Part shown: piece after piece, positions 8,143-17,604 of the stretch
Numbering within the stretch: position 1 is the stretch's first letter
How the letters are laid out: every line of letters begins with the position of its first letter
Assembly: GCA_045577615.1 (NCBI GenBank)
Contig: JAZNIT010000036.1
Coordinates: forward strand, 1-64,000
DNA length: 64,000 nt
Direction: 5' to 3'
Source: RGIG2206 sp045577615
GTDB taxonomy: Bacteria; Bacillota; Clostridia; Oscillospirales; Acutalibacteraceae
Translations under genes and position numbers: made by a program
The notes under the pieces: model-generated
The model's input: only the letters and a program-made list of their open reading frames with translations
Told to the model about the DNA's origin: nothing
Database searches by the model: none

Positions 8143-9607
8143 ACAATATTACGTCATCGTAGAAGGGCTTGATGCCATCCTTACGGCGCAAAATTTCGTC
8201 AAAATTTGAAATGTACTCGTAGGGGTACTTGTAGTTGAAAATGCGCTCGATGGTGTTTTCACCCTTTTTAAGCTTGGTAACACCTGAGGCGCCACAGCCT
8301 AAAACGGTGTGAGTTTCATCCATCATAAAAATGTTGTATAGGCATTCATAGCCTTTTTTTGCGTAGCCCGTGTTTTCGTGGTTGCCCACCGTTTTGGATT
8401 GGCGGTACAAATAGTAGGGCTCGTAATTGGGTTGCAGCCTCTCCCCCGTCATTTTGAGCATCTGACCTGCCGCCTTGGCCTGAAGGGCATCGGGCATCTC
8501 GCCGCCCGTGGTGAGGCGGGAGGAGCGTTTCATTGACAAGGTGTGCACCGTTATGCTTTCGGGGTCGAGAGCAAGCACGCCGTCAAGGGTGCGCTCAAAG
8601 GATGCCACACTGTCATCAGGCAAGCCTGCAATCAAATCCATATTGATGTTATTCATACCCACCTGACGGGCAAGGTTAAAGGCATCGATAGCCTCACTTG
8701 CGGTGTGGCGGCGACCGATGGCGCGCAGCACGTCGTCGTTGAGGGTTTGGGGATTGATGGATATTCGGGTTGCGCCGCCGCGCAAAATGGCGCGCAGCTT
8801 GTCGGCAGTGATTGTATCGGGGCGACCTGCCTCCACAGTATACTCGGTGGATGAGGTGAGGTCAAAATTGCGGCTGACGCTATCCATCAATACTTCAAGT
8901 TGATCGGCCGACAAGGTGGTGGGGGTGCCGCCGCCAACATAGACGGTAGAGAGATTGAGCCCAAGCTCGCGAGCAATTTTGCCCGTTACCTCTAACTCCT
9001 TACAAAGCAGCTTAACATAGTCGTCCATAAGCCCCATTGAATGCTCAACCGAATGGCTGACAAAGGAGCAATAGCTGCAACGGGTGGGGCAAAAAGGTAT
9101 GGCAAAGTATAGGCTGAAATCCTTGGGCTTAGAGGCTGCAATTATCTTTTGTTCATTTTCTGATGCAGCGGTGCAAAGAGCAATCTTTTCGGTGGTGACA
9201 AGCAGCTTTTCGGCAAAGTATTGCTGTGCGCCTGCTACTCCCATTGTGTCGCTCAGGCGGCGCATCAGCTTGCCCGGTCGCACACCCGTGAGGATACCCC
9301 AGCCCGGGCGCAAATCGGTATATTCGCAGAGAATATCAAAAAGCAGCACCGCCAACAGCCGCTCACATTCGGCGGTGTCTGCGGCGGCGCAGGTGCTTTG
9401 ACCCTTGCGCTCAAAATCTCCCGCCTTGAACTGCACCAAAAGGGTTGCGACGCCTTCCTGCTCGGCAAGATAGGCTGCTGCCCACAGCTCATCGGCTGAT
9501 GCCGCCTGAGGTGTGTCGAAAAGGGTGATTTTTTCAAAGGGGAAAAAGAGTCGGCAGATGTTCTCTAACTCATATTTAAAGGTGTTGTTAACCGTACAAA
9601 GTACCAT
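8141..9607 (-). CDS. hemZ: Radical SAM coproporphyrinogen III oxidase-like protein HemZ
   Basis: This 488-residue protein has a variable N-terminal domain (1-160) and a radical SAM core with the [4Fe-4S] ligands C173, C177 and C180 (CPTRCSYC). GGGTPTTL and the SINPQTL segment are typical of the HemN/HemZ branch. The C-terminal region has the HemN_C-like GCGASG and RIFNYK elements. HemZ proteins are annotated as oxygen-independent coproporphyrinogen dehydrogenases; many clostridial members lack proof of that activity and the protein could be another HemW-like enzyme. It is last in the leftward operon and overlaps the MBL gene by 20 bp. Confidence 0.8.
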   Translation of the reverse strand: MVLCTVNNTFKYELENICRLFFPFEKITLFDTPQAASADELWAAAYLAEQEGVATLLVQFKAGDFERKGQSTCAAADTAECERLLAVLLFDILCEYTDLRPGWGILTGVRPGKLMRRLSDTMGVAGAQQYFAEKLLVTTEKIALCTAASENEQKIIAASKPKDFSLYFAIPFCPTRCSYCSFVSHSVEHSMGLMDDYVKLLCKELEVTGKIARELGLNLSTVYVGGGTPTTLSADQLEVLMDSVSRNFDLTSSTEYTVEAGRPDTITADKLRAILRGGATRISINPQTLNDDVLRAIGRRHTASEAIDAFNLARQVGMNNINMDLIAGLPDDSVASFERTLDGVLALDPESITVHTLSMKRSSRLTTGGEMPDALQAKAAGQMLKMTGERLQPNYEPYYLYRQSKTVGNHENTGYAKKGYECLYNIFMMDETHTVLGCGASGVTKLKKGENTIERIFNYKYPYEYISNFDEILRRKDGIKPFYDDVIL

Positions 9608-10238
9608 TTCTAGCCATCCTTATATATGGATTGGTGTGTTTTTCTGTTTTAATATCTGAGATGGGGCCGTGACCTGAGCAAAGGGTCAGGCTTTCATCCA
9701 TTTCGCTGAGTTTTATAAGGGAATCGGCCATTATAGCCGCGTCACCCGTGGGAAAGTCTACCCTGCCCATACCGCCTGCGAAAAGGGTGTCGCCGCTGAA
9801 TATGACATCATCACCCACAAAGCAGACACAGCCTGCGCTATGCCCCGGTGTGTGGATGACGGTGAGGGCTTCGCCGCCGACGTCAAGGGTCATTCCGTGG
9901 GTGAGCAGAAGGTCGGCATTGCCGCATTCCTGCTTGTCGAAGTAGTAGGACGACACGAAATAAAAAAGGCTGTCGTCGGGGTTTTGCAGGCCGCACTCGT
10001 CGGCCTGATGAATGGCAATTTGGGCACCCGTCAGCCTCTTGAGAGGCAGTGCGCCAAGCAGATGGTCGCTGTGGCGGTGGGTGAGCAAAATATACTTAAG
10101 CTTGGCACCCAGCTTGGCGGCAGCGTTGTAGCCGTCGGTACCCTCATAGCCGGGGTCGATGACGGCGCAATCACCGTTTTTGCCATAGATTATATAAGTA
10201 TTGCAGCAGGAATTCTGAATAAAGGACTGATATTTCAC
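9588..10238 (-). CDS. MBL-fold metallohydrolase (glyoxalase II-like)
   Basis: This 216-residue metallo-beta-lactamase-fold protein has the HxHxDH metal-binding signature (H54, H56, D58, H59), a second histidine in HTPGHSAG and the bridging aspartate in FSGDTLF, followed by the late histidine in SGHGP. The size and order resemble the YcbL/GloB2-like hydrolases common in Firmicutes. The substrate is not determinable, but a thioester such as S-lactoylglutathione or a related adduct is the usual guess. The GTG start at 10238 is preceded by AAGGTG. It is 4 bp from dtd and overlaps hemZ, so all belong to one operon. Confidence 0.8.
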   Translation of the reverse strand: MKYQSFIQNSCCNTYIIYGKNGDCAVIDPGYEGTDGYNAAAKLGAKLKYILLTHRHSDHLLGALPLKRLTGAQIAIHQADECGLQNPDDSLFYFVSSYYFDKQECGNADLLLTHGMTLDVGGEALTVIHTPGHSAGCVCFVGDDVIFSGDTLFAGGMGRVDFPTGDAAIMADSLIKLSEMDESLTLCSGHGPISDIKTEKHTNPYIRMARNGTLYG

Positions 10239-10242
10239 GCTA

Positions 10243-10698
10243 TCACCTTTTGATTATTTCGTCGGAGTCGAGCATTACGGTGACGGGGCCGTCGTTGATA
10301 AGCTCGACCTGCATATCGGCGCCAAAAACTCCTCGGGCGGTTTTAATCCCAAGCTCCTCGGTTTTAGCGCAAAAACACTCATAAAGTCGGTTGGCCTTTT
10401 GAGGCTCGCAAGCGCCCGTGAAGGAGGGACGGTTGCCCTTGCGGCAATCGGCATACAATGTGAACTGGGACACGGCGAGAAAGCTGCCGCCTATGTCGGC
10501 AACACTTTTGTTCATCTTGCCGTCGGCATCCTCAAACACGCGCATGGCAGATACCTTTTGGGCCATTTTTTCGCAAATTATCTCGTCATCCTCGGGGGCT
10601 ACACCCACAAGAATGAGAAAGCCGCTGTCGATTTTGCCGACTACCTCGCTCTCAACTGTGACCGAGGCCTTTTTGACACGCTGAACAAGCAGACGCAT
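10243..10698 (-). CDS. dtd: D-aminoacyl-tRNA deacylase
   Basis: This 151-residue protein is full length for DTD. It has the diagnostic SQFTLY motif (77-82), the GNRPSF segment and the Gly-Pro motif in NDGPVT (135-140), which together form the chiral-proofreading pocket. It hydrolyses D-amino acids from misacylated tRNAs. Its ATG overlaps the relA stop by one base (TAATG), so the two are translationally coupled, an arrangement (rel-dtd) that is conserved in many Firmicutes. Confidence 0.93.
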   Translation of the reverse strand: MRLLVQRVKKASVTVESEVVGKIDSGFLILVGVAPEDDEIICEKMAQKVSAMRVFEDADGKMNKSVADIGGSFLAVSQFTLYADCRKGNRPSFTGACEPQKANRLYECFCAKTEELGIKTARGVFGADMQVELINDGPVTVMLDSDEIIKR

Positions 10699-12872
10699 TA
10701 TAACACCGGCCTTTCTACCGATAATACTCCGTTGATTGCCGAAAGTTTGGCAATAACCGATTTAAGATGCTCAACACCCTCGACACATACGGTAAGGTCG
10801 ATGGCGCAGTTGCCATCCTTAAGCTGACGGGCGGTAACTGCCGTCATCTTGATGCGCATATTGAGCACGGCGGTGGATACATCCACCAAAATGCCGTCGC
10901 GGTCGATGGCGTGCACCTGCAAGCCGGCACAGAAGGACTTGCTTCTTGTGACCGACCAATGGGCGGGAATCCATCTGCCCGGCTCATCGGCAAGGCTTAA
11001 ATCCTTGGGCACGTTGGTGCAATCGCGCTTGTGCACCGACACACCGTGGCCGCGTGTGATAAAGCCGATAATGCTGTCGCCCGGCAGGGGTGAGCAGCAG
11101 CGTGAAAGCTTTACAAGGCAGTTGTCGATGCCCTCCACAACAACGCCGTCGGAAGATGCCGACTCGTTGTCAGAGGATACCATTGCTGCGATATCTTTTT
11201 GAGGCTTTTGACGGAATCTGTCCTTAATAGAAGGAACGATGTTGGAGAAAATCAAGCCGCCGTAGCCGATTTTTGCATAGAAATCGTCGGGGGTGGAGCA
11301 TTGATATCGTTCAGCCAAATCGGCAATGAGGGCTTCGTAATCCTCATCACTTATACGAACGTTGGCCTGACGGAGCGAACGCTCAACCTCTGCCTTGCCC
11401 GTTTCGATATTCTCGGAGCGGCGCTCCTTTTTAAACCAGGCGCGGATTTTACTTCTTGCCTCGCTGGTTTTTACTATTTTAAGCCAATCTCTGCTTGGGC
11501 CACGGTCGGCCTGAGAGGTGGTTATAATTTCGATAACGTCACCCGTTGAAATCTGATATTCAAGTGGCACGATGCGGCCTGCCACCTTGGCGCCCACCAT
11601 TTTGTTGCCAACCGCCGAGTGAATGGCATAGGCAAAATCGATGACGGTACTGCCTACGGGCAGGCTGATAACGTCACCCTTGGGGGTAACGCCGAAAACA
11701 TCCTCGGGAGCCAGATCGGTCTTGATGGTTTGCACGATTTCGCCTACATCGTCGGAGTCGTTTTGAGATTCCAGCAACTGTCTTATCCAGGCGAGGCGCT
11801 CCTCAAAGCGCTCGTCAGAGCCGCTGATACCCGACTTATACTTCCAGTGGGCGGCGATTCCGTATTCGGCAGTGTGGTGCATATCCCAAGTGCGGATTTG
11901 TATCTCGAAGGGCAGCCCCTCACGGCTGATAACGGTGGTGTGCAGTGACTGATAAAGGTTGGATTTGGGGGTGGAGATGTAGTCTTTAAAGCGGCCCGGG
12001 ATAGGACGGAACATCTCGTGAACAAGGCCCAGAACGTTGTAGCAGTCGGTAACTGTGTTGACGATAACGCGCAGGGCATAAATGTCGTAAATTTCTTCAA
12101 ACTGCTTGTTTTGCATATACATCTTGCGGTATATGCCGTGAATGGATTTTACGCGGCCCTCGATAGAAAGGTTGGGGATAGCATCCCCAAGGCGCTCTTT
12201 AATGCGCTCCTTGATGCTTTGAATGAAGGTGTCGCGATATTTACGGTTGGCCTCAAGCTGATTTTCAATTTCTTCATAGCCGATGGGGTCAAGGTAGGAG
12301 ATAGCCAGATCCTCAAGCTCTTCCTTAACGGCGCGGATACCCAAGCGGTGTGCGATGGGTGCATAAATTTCAATGGTTTCAAGAGATTTTTCAAGCTGTT
12401 TGTAGGTGCTTTGCGCCTTCAGTGTGCGCATATTGTGCAGGCGGTCGGCAAGCTTAATGATGATAACGCGAATATCCGCCGCCATTGCAATAAGCATTTT
12501 GCGGATATTCTCGGCCTGCTGCTCCTCGCGAGAGGCAGTGTCAATCTTACCAAGCTTGGTAACGCCCTCAACAAGCAGAGCCACGTTTTCACCGAATTGG
12601 CGCTTTACGTCCTCGGCGGTCATGGCGGTATCCTCAACGGCATCGTGAAGAAGCGCTGCCTCTACCGATTCGCTGTCCATACCAAGGGAGATTACAATTT
12701 CGGCCACCTTCAGGGGATGCCAGAAATACTCTTCACCCGACAGACGCAGCTGACCCTCGTGGGCCGCCTTTGCCACGTCGTAGGCGCGCTGAATGGCGGC
12801 GGTATCGTAATTGCCGCCTTGCTTTTTCATCGCTTCAAGCAATATTTCCATTCCGTTTTCAAGAGTTTGCAT
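10698..12872 (-). CDS. relA: Bifunctional (p)ppGpp synthetase/hydrolase RelA/SpoT
   Basis: This 724-residue long Rel protein has an N-terminal HD hydrolase domain with LLHDAVEDT (H76, D77), then the synthetase domain (about 235-350) with GRVKSIHGIYRKM and YDIYALRVIV. A TGS domain lies near 385-445 and a C-terminal ACT domain at about 650-724. Both active sites look intact, so it should make and degrade the stringent-response alarmone. HDVVED is more usual at the hydrolase site; A in place of the first V is a mild change. The gene is second in the recJ operon, 24 bp after recJ, with a clear AGGAG site. Confidence 0.93.
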   Translation of the reverse strand: MQTLENGMEILLEAMKKQGGNYDTAAIQRAYDVAKAAHEGQLRLSGEEYFWHPLKVAEIVISLGMDSESVEAALLHDAVEDTAMTAEDVKRQFGENVALLVEGVTKLGKIDTASREEQQAENIRKMLIAMAADIRVIIIKLADRLHNMRTLKAQSTYKQLEKSLETIEIYAPIAHRLGIRAVKEELEDLAISYLDPIGYEEIENQLEANRKYRDTFIQSIKERIKERLGDAIPNLSIEGRVKSIHGIYRKMYMQNKQFEEIYDIYALRVIVNTVTDCYNVLGLVHEMFRPIPGRFKDYISTPKSNLYQSLHTTVISREGLPFEIQIRTWDMHHTAEYGIAAHWKYKSGISGSDERFEERLAWIRQLLESQNDSDDVGEIVQTIKTDLAPEDVFGVTPKGDVISLPVGSTVIDFAYAIHSAVGNKMVGAKVAGRIVPLEYQISTGDVIEIITTSQADRGPSRDWLKIVKTSEARSKIRAWFKKERRSENIETGKAEVERSLRQANVRISDEDYEALIADLAERYQCSTPDDFYAKIGYGGLIFSNIVPSIKDRFRQKPQKDIAAMVSSDNESASSDGVVVEGIDNCLVKLSRCCSPLPGDSIIGFITRGHGVSVHKRDCTNVPKDLSLADEPGRWIPAHWSVTRSKSFCAGLQVHAIDRDGILVDVSTAVLNMRIKMTAVTARQLKDGNCAIDLTVCVEGVEHLKSVIAKLSAINGVLSVERPVL

Positions 12873-12896
12873 ATACCGTCGCTCCTTTCAGCAGGC

Positions 12897-14894
12897 TTAG
12901 TTAAGCCGTCTGTAAATTTCTGAATTTTCAAGCTGCAGCTTGCCCTCAACAGCATTGAGAGTGAGCTGAATATTGCCGCCGTCGCAGGTGTAGCTTATGA
13001 TGCCAAGCTGACTAAGCACCTCCACAGCGGCGCGGGTTGCAAAATAACCCAGTGTGCACTGCATTGCCAAAGCCTCCTCATTGCCCGAAAACCCGCTTTG
13101 GGCAGCACGGTAGACCTTGATTATATCATCACGGGAAAGGGTTGCAGTTCCCGTATCCTCGTTGCGCATAAGGCGTTCGAACAATCTTATCTGTGACAAG
13201 GTTTCATCCTCATCCACGCCTGCAGGGCGGATGCCTTTGACGGTTATAGTCACCTGCTCGTGGCCCATATACTCTGAAATTTCGGCGTTGACGGCAAGGT
13301 CAACCTTATCCCCCTTGCGATAGCCAAGGCGGTCGGCTGAACAGCCGAAAAGCATTGCGTTCACAGAGCCGCCGTCACGGCTGACCTCGAGTCTTAAGTG
13401 GCCACCGTTGCCAACGGGGGTGATGCGGTCGATGGTCATATCAAACAGGCCGAAGACGGGCAAGGGGTTGCCCACACCAAAGGGTGCCAAGGCATCCAAC
13501 GAGTGAACCATTGCAGGGGTAAAGGCGGTGGGGCGCAGACGGCAGTCAATATTAAGCACGTCGAAAGGCATATCGTCATATCGTTCGGCAGCATATTGAT
13601 TGATGGCCCGTCTGAACTCATCCACATTTTCCATTTTAAGTGAAACGCCTGCTGCCTGTGCGTGACCGCCGAAGCGAGTGAGCAAATGGGAGCAAGATGA
13701 AATGGCATCGTAAAGTGAGAACTCGCCCACACTGCGAGCCGAGCCGACGGCAATTCCGTCCTCATTGGACAGAACGATGGCAGGTCGGCCGTATCGGTTG
13801 CAAATTCGTGATGCAACGATGCCGATAACTCCGTGATGCCAGCCCTCGCCGTAGACCACGATTACCCTGTCGTACTGCATTCCCTCTTTTTCAATAAGGG
13901 CAGTTGCCTGTTCGGAAATATCACGCTCAAGCTGTTGGCGAAGGACGTTGGCCTCGTTAATTTCGGCAGCCAAGGCTGCGGCGGCCGACTCATCCTCTTC
14001 GGTGAGCAGCCTTACGGCGCGAAGACAGCTGCCCACTCTGCCTGCTGCATTAAGTCGGGGAGCAATGCCGTAGCTGACGGTGGTGGCTGTGATGCCTCTT
14101 TTGCGCAGAGAAGCCACATCCATAACCGCTCTGACGCCGGCACGATTTTCAATATTTTCAACACCGCGCTTTACAATAAGGCGGTTTTCGTCGGTAAGCT
14201 TCATAACGTCGGCAATGGTGCCGATGGCGGCAAGGTCGGCATAGAGGCCGCACAATTCTTCACCGCTGACGCCCTCAAGTCCGCAAACCACCTTGAAGGC
14301 AACGCCTGCGCCTGCATACTCTTTAAAGGTGCTTGGGCAATCTTCACGGTGGGGGTCAACAACCGCCACTGCATCGGGCAGTTGACCCTGAGGCAGGTGG
14401 TGGTCGGTAACGACGGTGTCGATGCCCAAAGAGGTCGCGTGTGCCACCTCTTTAACAGCAGTTATACCGTTGTCAACTGTGATTATAAGTTTAACGCCCT
14501 CACTGTGCATAAGGTCGACGGCGGCAATGCTTATGCCATAGCCCTCTGACCTTTCAGGCACCTTGTAGGAAACGTCGGCTCCTCTGCTTTTGAGGTATGT
14601 ATATAAAATTGCGGTGGAGGTAACTCCGTCGGCATCGTAGTCGCCGTAAACACAGATTTTCTCATTCTGCTCAATAGCGGTGTTGATGCGCTCGCAGGCC
14701 TTATCCATATCCAAAAGCTCGAATGGGTCGCCAAGCTGCTGATCGTCAGACAAAAATTCCTCAACCTCAAAAGGGTCGCAAAGGCCCCTTGAAACCAATA
14801 TAAGCGCAACGAGTGCGTCAATGTCGCACTCCTCGGCAAGTTCACTTGCAAGAGCCTTGTCATAGGGTGCGACAAGCCATCTTTTTCTGCTCAA
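12897..14894 (-). CDS. recJ: Single-stranded-DNA-specific exonuclease RecJ
   Basis: This protein of about 665 residues has the DHH phosphoesterase motifs: CVYGDYDADGVTS (near residue 85), VTDHHLP (near 160) and the DHHA1-domain GGHAQAAG near 415. An OB-fold and a C-terminal extension follow. RecJ degrades 5' ended single strands in mismatch repair and recombination. A TTG at 14894 is chosen because CGGAG lies 8 nt ahead; a GTG at 14903 overlaps that site, which leaves the start uncertain by three codons. First gene of the recJ-relA-dtd-MBL-hemZ operon. Confidence 0.9.
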   Translation of the reverse strand: MSRKRWLVAPYDKALASELAEECDIDALVALILVSRGLCDPFEVEEFLSDDQQLGDPFELLDMDKACERINTAIEQNEKICVYGDYDADGVTSTAILYTYLKSRGADVSYKVPERSEGYGISIAAVDLMHSEGVKLIITVDNGITAVKEVAHATSLGIDTVVTDHHLPQGQLPDAVAVVDPHREDCPSTFKEYAGAGVAFKVVCGLEGVSGEELCGLYADLAAIGTIADVMKLTDENRLIVKRGVENIENRAGVRAVMDVASLRKRGITATTVSYGIAPRLNAAGRVGSCLRAVRLLTEEDESAAAALAAEINEANVLRQQLERDISEQATALIEKEGMQYDRVIVVYGEGWHHGVIGIVASRICNRYGRPAIVLSNEDGIAVGSARSVGEFSLYDAISSCSHLLTRFGGHAQAAGVSLKMENVDEFRRAINQYAAERYDDMPFDVLNIDCRLRPTAFTPAMVHSLDALAPFGVGNPLPVFGLFDMTIDRITPVGNGGHLRLEVSRDGGSVNAMLFGCSADRLGYRKGDKVDLAVNAEISEYMGHEQVTITVKGIRPAGVDEDETLSQIRLFERLMRNEDTGTATLSRDDIIKVYRAAQSGFSGNEEALAMQCTLGYFATRAAVEVLSQLGIISYTCDGGNIQLTLNAVEGKLQLENSEIYRRLN

Positions 14895-14932
14895 AAATAT
14901 CACTCCGAAAAATAGTTATAAGTATAAAGTTT

Positions 14933-14961
14933 ATTTTATCACATTTTGTCAGCAAGAGCAA
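14933..14961 (-). promoter_or_regulatory. Promoter of the recJ-hemZ operon
   Basis: Minus strand: -35 TTGCTC (14956-14961), a 17-bp spacer and -10 TAAAAT (14933-14938), about 40 bp upstream of recJ. The intergenic region 14904-15079 is AT-rich and holds this promoter and the divergent one below. Confidence 0.5.
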
Positions 14962-15017
14962 TATTTATTTGTTTACAAAAATCAAAATACTTATAGATCT
15001 CAAACGACATCAGTTGC

Positions 15018-15047
15018 TTGACATAAACCGTCTGTTGATGTTATAAT
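15018..15047 (+). promoter_or_regulatory. Promoter of darA-holB-ricT
   Basis: Consensus -35 TTGACA (15018-15023) and consensus -10 TATAAT (15042-15047) with an 18-bp spacer, 33 bp before the darA ATG. AAGGAGG precedes the start codon. Confidence 0.75.
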
Positions 15048-15079
15048 AATTATATGAAAACACAAGGAGGTTTCGCTGT

Positions 15080-15400
15080 ATGAAACTTATTTTTGCAATA
15101 GTTAACAATGATGATGCACCTTCGGTATCCTCCGCCCTGACCAAATCGGGCTATTCAGTTACCAAGCTTGCAACCACCGGCGGCTTTTTGAAGGTTGGCA
15201 ACACCACCTTCCTTATCGGTGTTGATGAGCAAAAGGTTGACGCCGTGCTTGAAATCATCCGCAAGTATTCAAGCAAGCGCACCCAGCTTTTGCCCGATAT
15301 GGCTGCATACAGTGGCGAGTTTATGGCCTCTACCGTTGAAGTTACCGTTGGCGGTGCAACCATATTTGTAACCGATGTTGAAAGGTTTGAAAAGCTGTGA
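15080..15400 (+). CDS. darA: Cyclic di-AMP receptor DarA/PstA
   Basis: This 106-residue PII-like protein is close to the usual length of about 109. It has MKLIFAIVNNDDA at the start, the TTGGFLKVGNTTFLIGV segment that forms part of the cyclic di-AMP pocket, and the C-terminal VTVGGATIFV strand. The family binds c-di-AMP as a trimer; its downstream target is still unclear. Position directly before holB and ricT matches yaaQ in Bacillus subtilis. The stop overlaps the holB GTG by 4 bp. Confidence 0.9.
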   Translation: MKLIFAIVNNDDAPSVSSALTKSGYSVTKLATTGGFLKVGNTTFLIGVDEQKVDAVLEIIRKYSSKRTQLLPDMAAYSGEFMASTVEVTVGGATIFVTDVERFEKL

Positions 15401-16350
15401 GCTTTAGCAGCTTTGTAGGCAATGGCGAAGTAATATCACGCTTAAAATCCATGATTGAGGGGGCTCGCTTGCCTCACGCCCTGATTATTGAGGGTGCAGA
15501 GGGGTCAGGCCGTCTTACCCTTGCCAAGCTGATTGCTCGCGCTGCCGCCTGCACAGGGGATAATCCCCCTTGCGGCAGATGCTCATCCTGCCTTGCAGGT
15601 CAATCCCCCGACGTGTCGGTGGTTTTGCCCGACAAGTCGGCCATCACTGTTGACCAAATTCGCAGTGTGCGTGAGGATGCGTATATCCTGCCCAACCAAT
15701 CGGCCAAGCGTGTTTTTATAATTCCCGACGCCCAGCTTATGAATGCTCAGGCGCAAAACGCTTTACTTAAGGTGCTTGAGGAGCCGCCTAAGTCGGCTAT
15801 GTTTATTCTCACCTGCAATTATACCCGTCAGCTGCTTGGCACCGTTGTGTCACGCTCGGCGGTGTTTTCTCTTACTGCGCCCGCCGTTGACGAGGCGGTG
15901 CAGTATATTCTTGCCAACCACCCCCAATATGAGGAGAGTGAAGTGCGCTCTGCCTGCCGCGGCGGCACCATTGGTGATGCGCTGGATATTTTGGCAGGGG
16001 CTCGCGGCTATATTGCCGACGGCGAGCGATTGGCGGCGTTGCTGCTTGAAAACGAAATTGAGCTGCACAAGGCTATGAAAACCTATGAGCGCGACAGATC
16101 CGCTCAAAAGGGTGTGGCCGAGGCTATGTTTACCGTTATGCACGATGCCCTTAATATGCGCTGCGGCAGTGCGTCCCCCTTTGAGCAGGACGACGTGCGC
16201 CGTCTGCTTGCCGCATCCCTTACGGCAGAGCAGCTGCTTGAGTTGTGCAAAATTTGCCGTCGTGCTGCCGAGGATTGCGAGTCCAATATGGGCGGCGGTC
16301 TGTTTATTACCTGCTTTTGCGCGGCCTTGTTTGCCGCTCTTGAAAATTGA
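15397..16350 (+). CDS. holB: DNA polymerase III delta-prime subunit
   Basis: This 317-residue AAA+ clamp-loader subunit has a degenerate P-loop (EGSGRLTLA, Arg in place of the usual Lys) and a zinc knuckle with CTGDNPPCGRCSSC. The HIS-DEAD-like box of active loaders is replaced by IIPDAQLMNAQAQNALLKVLEEPP, as expected for delta-prime. The GTG start overlaps the darA stop. Next to it lies ricT, as in Bacillus subtilis, although tmk and yaaR are absent here. Confidence 0.9.
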   Translation: MSFSSFVGNGEVISRLKSMIEGARLPHALIIEGAEGSGRLTLAKLIARAAACTGDNPPCGRCSSCLAGQSPDVSVVLPDKSAITVDQIRSVREDAYILPNQSAKRVFIIPDAQLMNAQAQNALLKVLEEPPKSAMFILTCNYTRQLLGTVVSRSAVFSLTAPAVDEAVQYILANHPQYEESEVRSACRGGTIGDALDILAGARGYIADGERLAALLLENEIELHKAMKTYERDRSAQKGVAEAMFTVMHDALNMRCGSASPFEQDDVRRLLAASLTAEQLLELCKICRRAAEDCESNMGGGLFITCFCAALFAALEN

Positions 16351-16385
16351 TATGTAGTCGCTGTAACGACAGAATGGAGTATAAA

Positions 16386-17234
16386 ATGACCGAAGTTATT
16401 TCTGTCAGATTTAAAGATGCCGGCAAGGCATACTACTTTGACCCCAAGGGTGATAAGTACGAAAAGGGTGAGCACGTTATCGTGTCTACCTCTCGCGGTT
16501 TGGTATACGGCGAAGTCACCGCATCCAATCAGCAGGTGCCCGACGAGTCGGTTGTGCCCCCCTTGCGCGAGGTTGAGCGCCGTGCTACCGATGCCGACCG
16601 CCGCCACTATGAAGAAAACCGCAAAAAAGAAAAAGAGGCCCTTAAAATCTGCGAAGAAAAGGTTATCGAGCGCAACCTTGATATGAAGCTGGTTGACGTT
16701 GAATATGCCTTTGAGGGGGGTAAAATTCTCTTTTACTTTACCTCTGACGGCAGAGTTGACTTCAGAGAACTGGTTAAAGATCTGGCTTCTGTTTTTCACA
16801 CTCGCATTGAGTTGCGCCAAATCGGCGTGCGCGACGAGGCCAAAATGCTTGGCGGACTTGGCATTTGCGGACAGCCCTTCTGCTGTTCACGCTTTTTGAA
16901 CGATTTTCATCCCGTTTCTATCAAAATGGCCAAGGAGCAGGGTTTATCTCTTAACCCCGTTAAGATTTCAGGCACCTGCGGCCGTCTTATGTGCTGCCTT
17001 AACTATGAGCAAAACGTTTATGACGAGCTGCTCAAAATCACCCCCAAGGTTGGCGCAACGGTAAAAACTCCCCAGGGTGTGGGCACCGTTTTGTCGGTCA
17101 GCCTGCTTGAGCAAAAGGTTAAGGTGCGCTTTGAGGATAACGACGCGCCCATCATCTTTGACTGCTGCGACGTTAAACGTATGCACAATTCTGCTCCCAA
17201 AAAGCAGGAGGAGCAGCCTTCGGCTGAGGGCTGA
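16386..17234 (+). CDS. ricT: PSP1-domain protein RicT (YaaT)
   Basis: This 282-residue protein has the PSP1 domain with two conserved cysteine clusters, ICGQPFCCSRFL and GTCGRLMCCLNYEQ, which in RicT help form the iron-sulfur-carrying RicAFT complex. That complex supports mRNA maturation by RNase Y and sporulation in Bacillus subtilis. ATG 16386 lies 6 nt after GGAG; the in-frame TTG upstream (16347) overlaps holB and has no site. Third gene of the darA operon. Confidence 0.88.
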   Translation: MTEVISVRFKDAGKAYYFDPKGDKYEKGEHVIVSTSRGLVYGEVTASNQQVPDESVVPPLREVERRATDADRRHYEENRKKEKEALKICEEKVIERNLDMKLVDVEYAFEGGKILFYFTSDGRVDFRELVKDLASVFHTRIELRQIGVRDEAKMLGGLGICGQPFCCSRFLNDFHPVSIKMAKEQGLSLNPVKISGTCGRLMCCLNYEQNVYDELLKITPKVGATVKTPQGVGTVLSVSLLEQKVKVRFEDNDAPIIFDCCDVKRMHNSAPKKQEEQPSAEG

Positions 17235-17257
17235 CCGAAATTTACAAAAAATCACTA

Positions 17258-17321
17258 TTGAATTTTTTGTGTTTTGTGCTATTATATTATTTGTTAATAC
17301 CCCTGCCTTGCGCGAGGCAGG
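17258..17321 (+). promoter_or_regulatory. Promoter and leader hairpin of the ferredoxin gene
   Basis: -35 TTGAAT (17258-17263), 16 bp, -10 TATTAT (17280-17285), followed in the 5' leader by a 7-bp hairpin (CCTGCCT 302-308, AGGCAGG 315-321 of this kilobase) and a second small one, GTTGC...GCAAC, before the AGGAG site. The leader is about 85 nt. Confidence 0.5.
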
Positions 17322-17375
17322 TTAAAACTTATATCAGTTGCTACGCGCGGCAACGGAATAAGGAGATTACTGATT

Positions 17376-17546
17376 ATGGCTTACAAGATTTCTGACGCTT
17401 GCATTAAGTGCGGTGCTTGCGAGGGTATGTGCCCTGTAAGTGCAATCAGCGAGGGCGATGCTACTTATGTAGTTGACGCTGCTACCTGCATTGAGTGCGG
17501 TGCTTGCGCTGACGGTTGCCCCGTTGAAGCTATCGCTCAGGACTAA
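17376..17546 (+). CDS. Small 2[4Fe-4S] ferredoxin
   Basis: This 56-residue protein has two CxxCxxCxxxCP motifs (CIKCGACEGMCP and CIECGACADGCP), the pattern of clostridial ferredoxins that carry two [4Fe-4S] clusters and shuttle low-potential electrons in anaerobic metabolism. Length matches the classic 55-residue clostridial protein. ATG 17376 follows AAGGAG by 8 nt, and the gene is monocistronic with its own promoter and terminator. Confidence 0.95.
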   Translation: MAYKISDACIKCGACEGMCPVSAISEGDATYVVDAATCIECGACADGCPVEAIAQD

Positions 17547-17559
17547 TCTGAGAATCACA

Positions 17560-17592
17560 AAAACCCCCGATCTTTTGATTCGGGGGTTTTTT
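17560..17592 (+). terminator. Terminator of the ferredoxin gene
   Basis: Stem of 11 bp (560-570 with 580-590; ACCCCCGA/TCGGGGGT core) followed by six T. Confidence 0.9.
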
Positions 17593-17604
17593 GTTGTCCT
17601 TTTG

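Noticed and set aside
12018..12923. 301-codon rightward frame opposite relA and the recJ end
   Set aside because: Shadow of GC-biased coding sequence; low-complexity hydrophobic pattern and no start signal.
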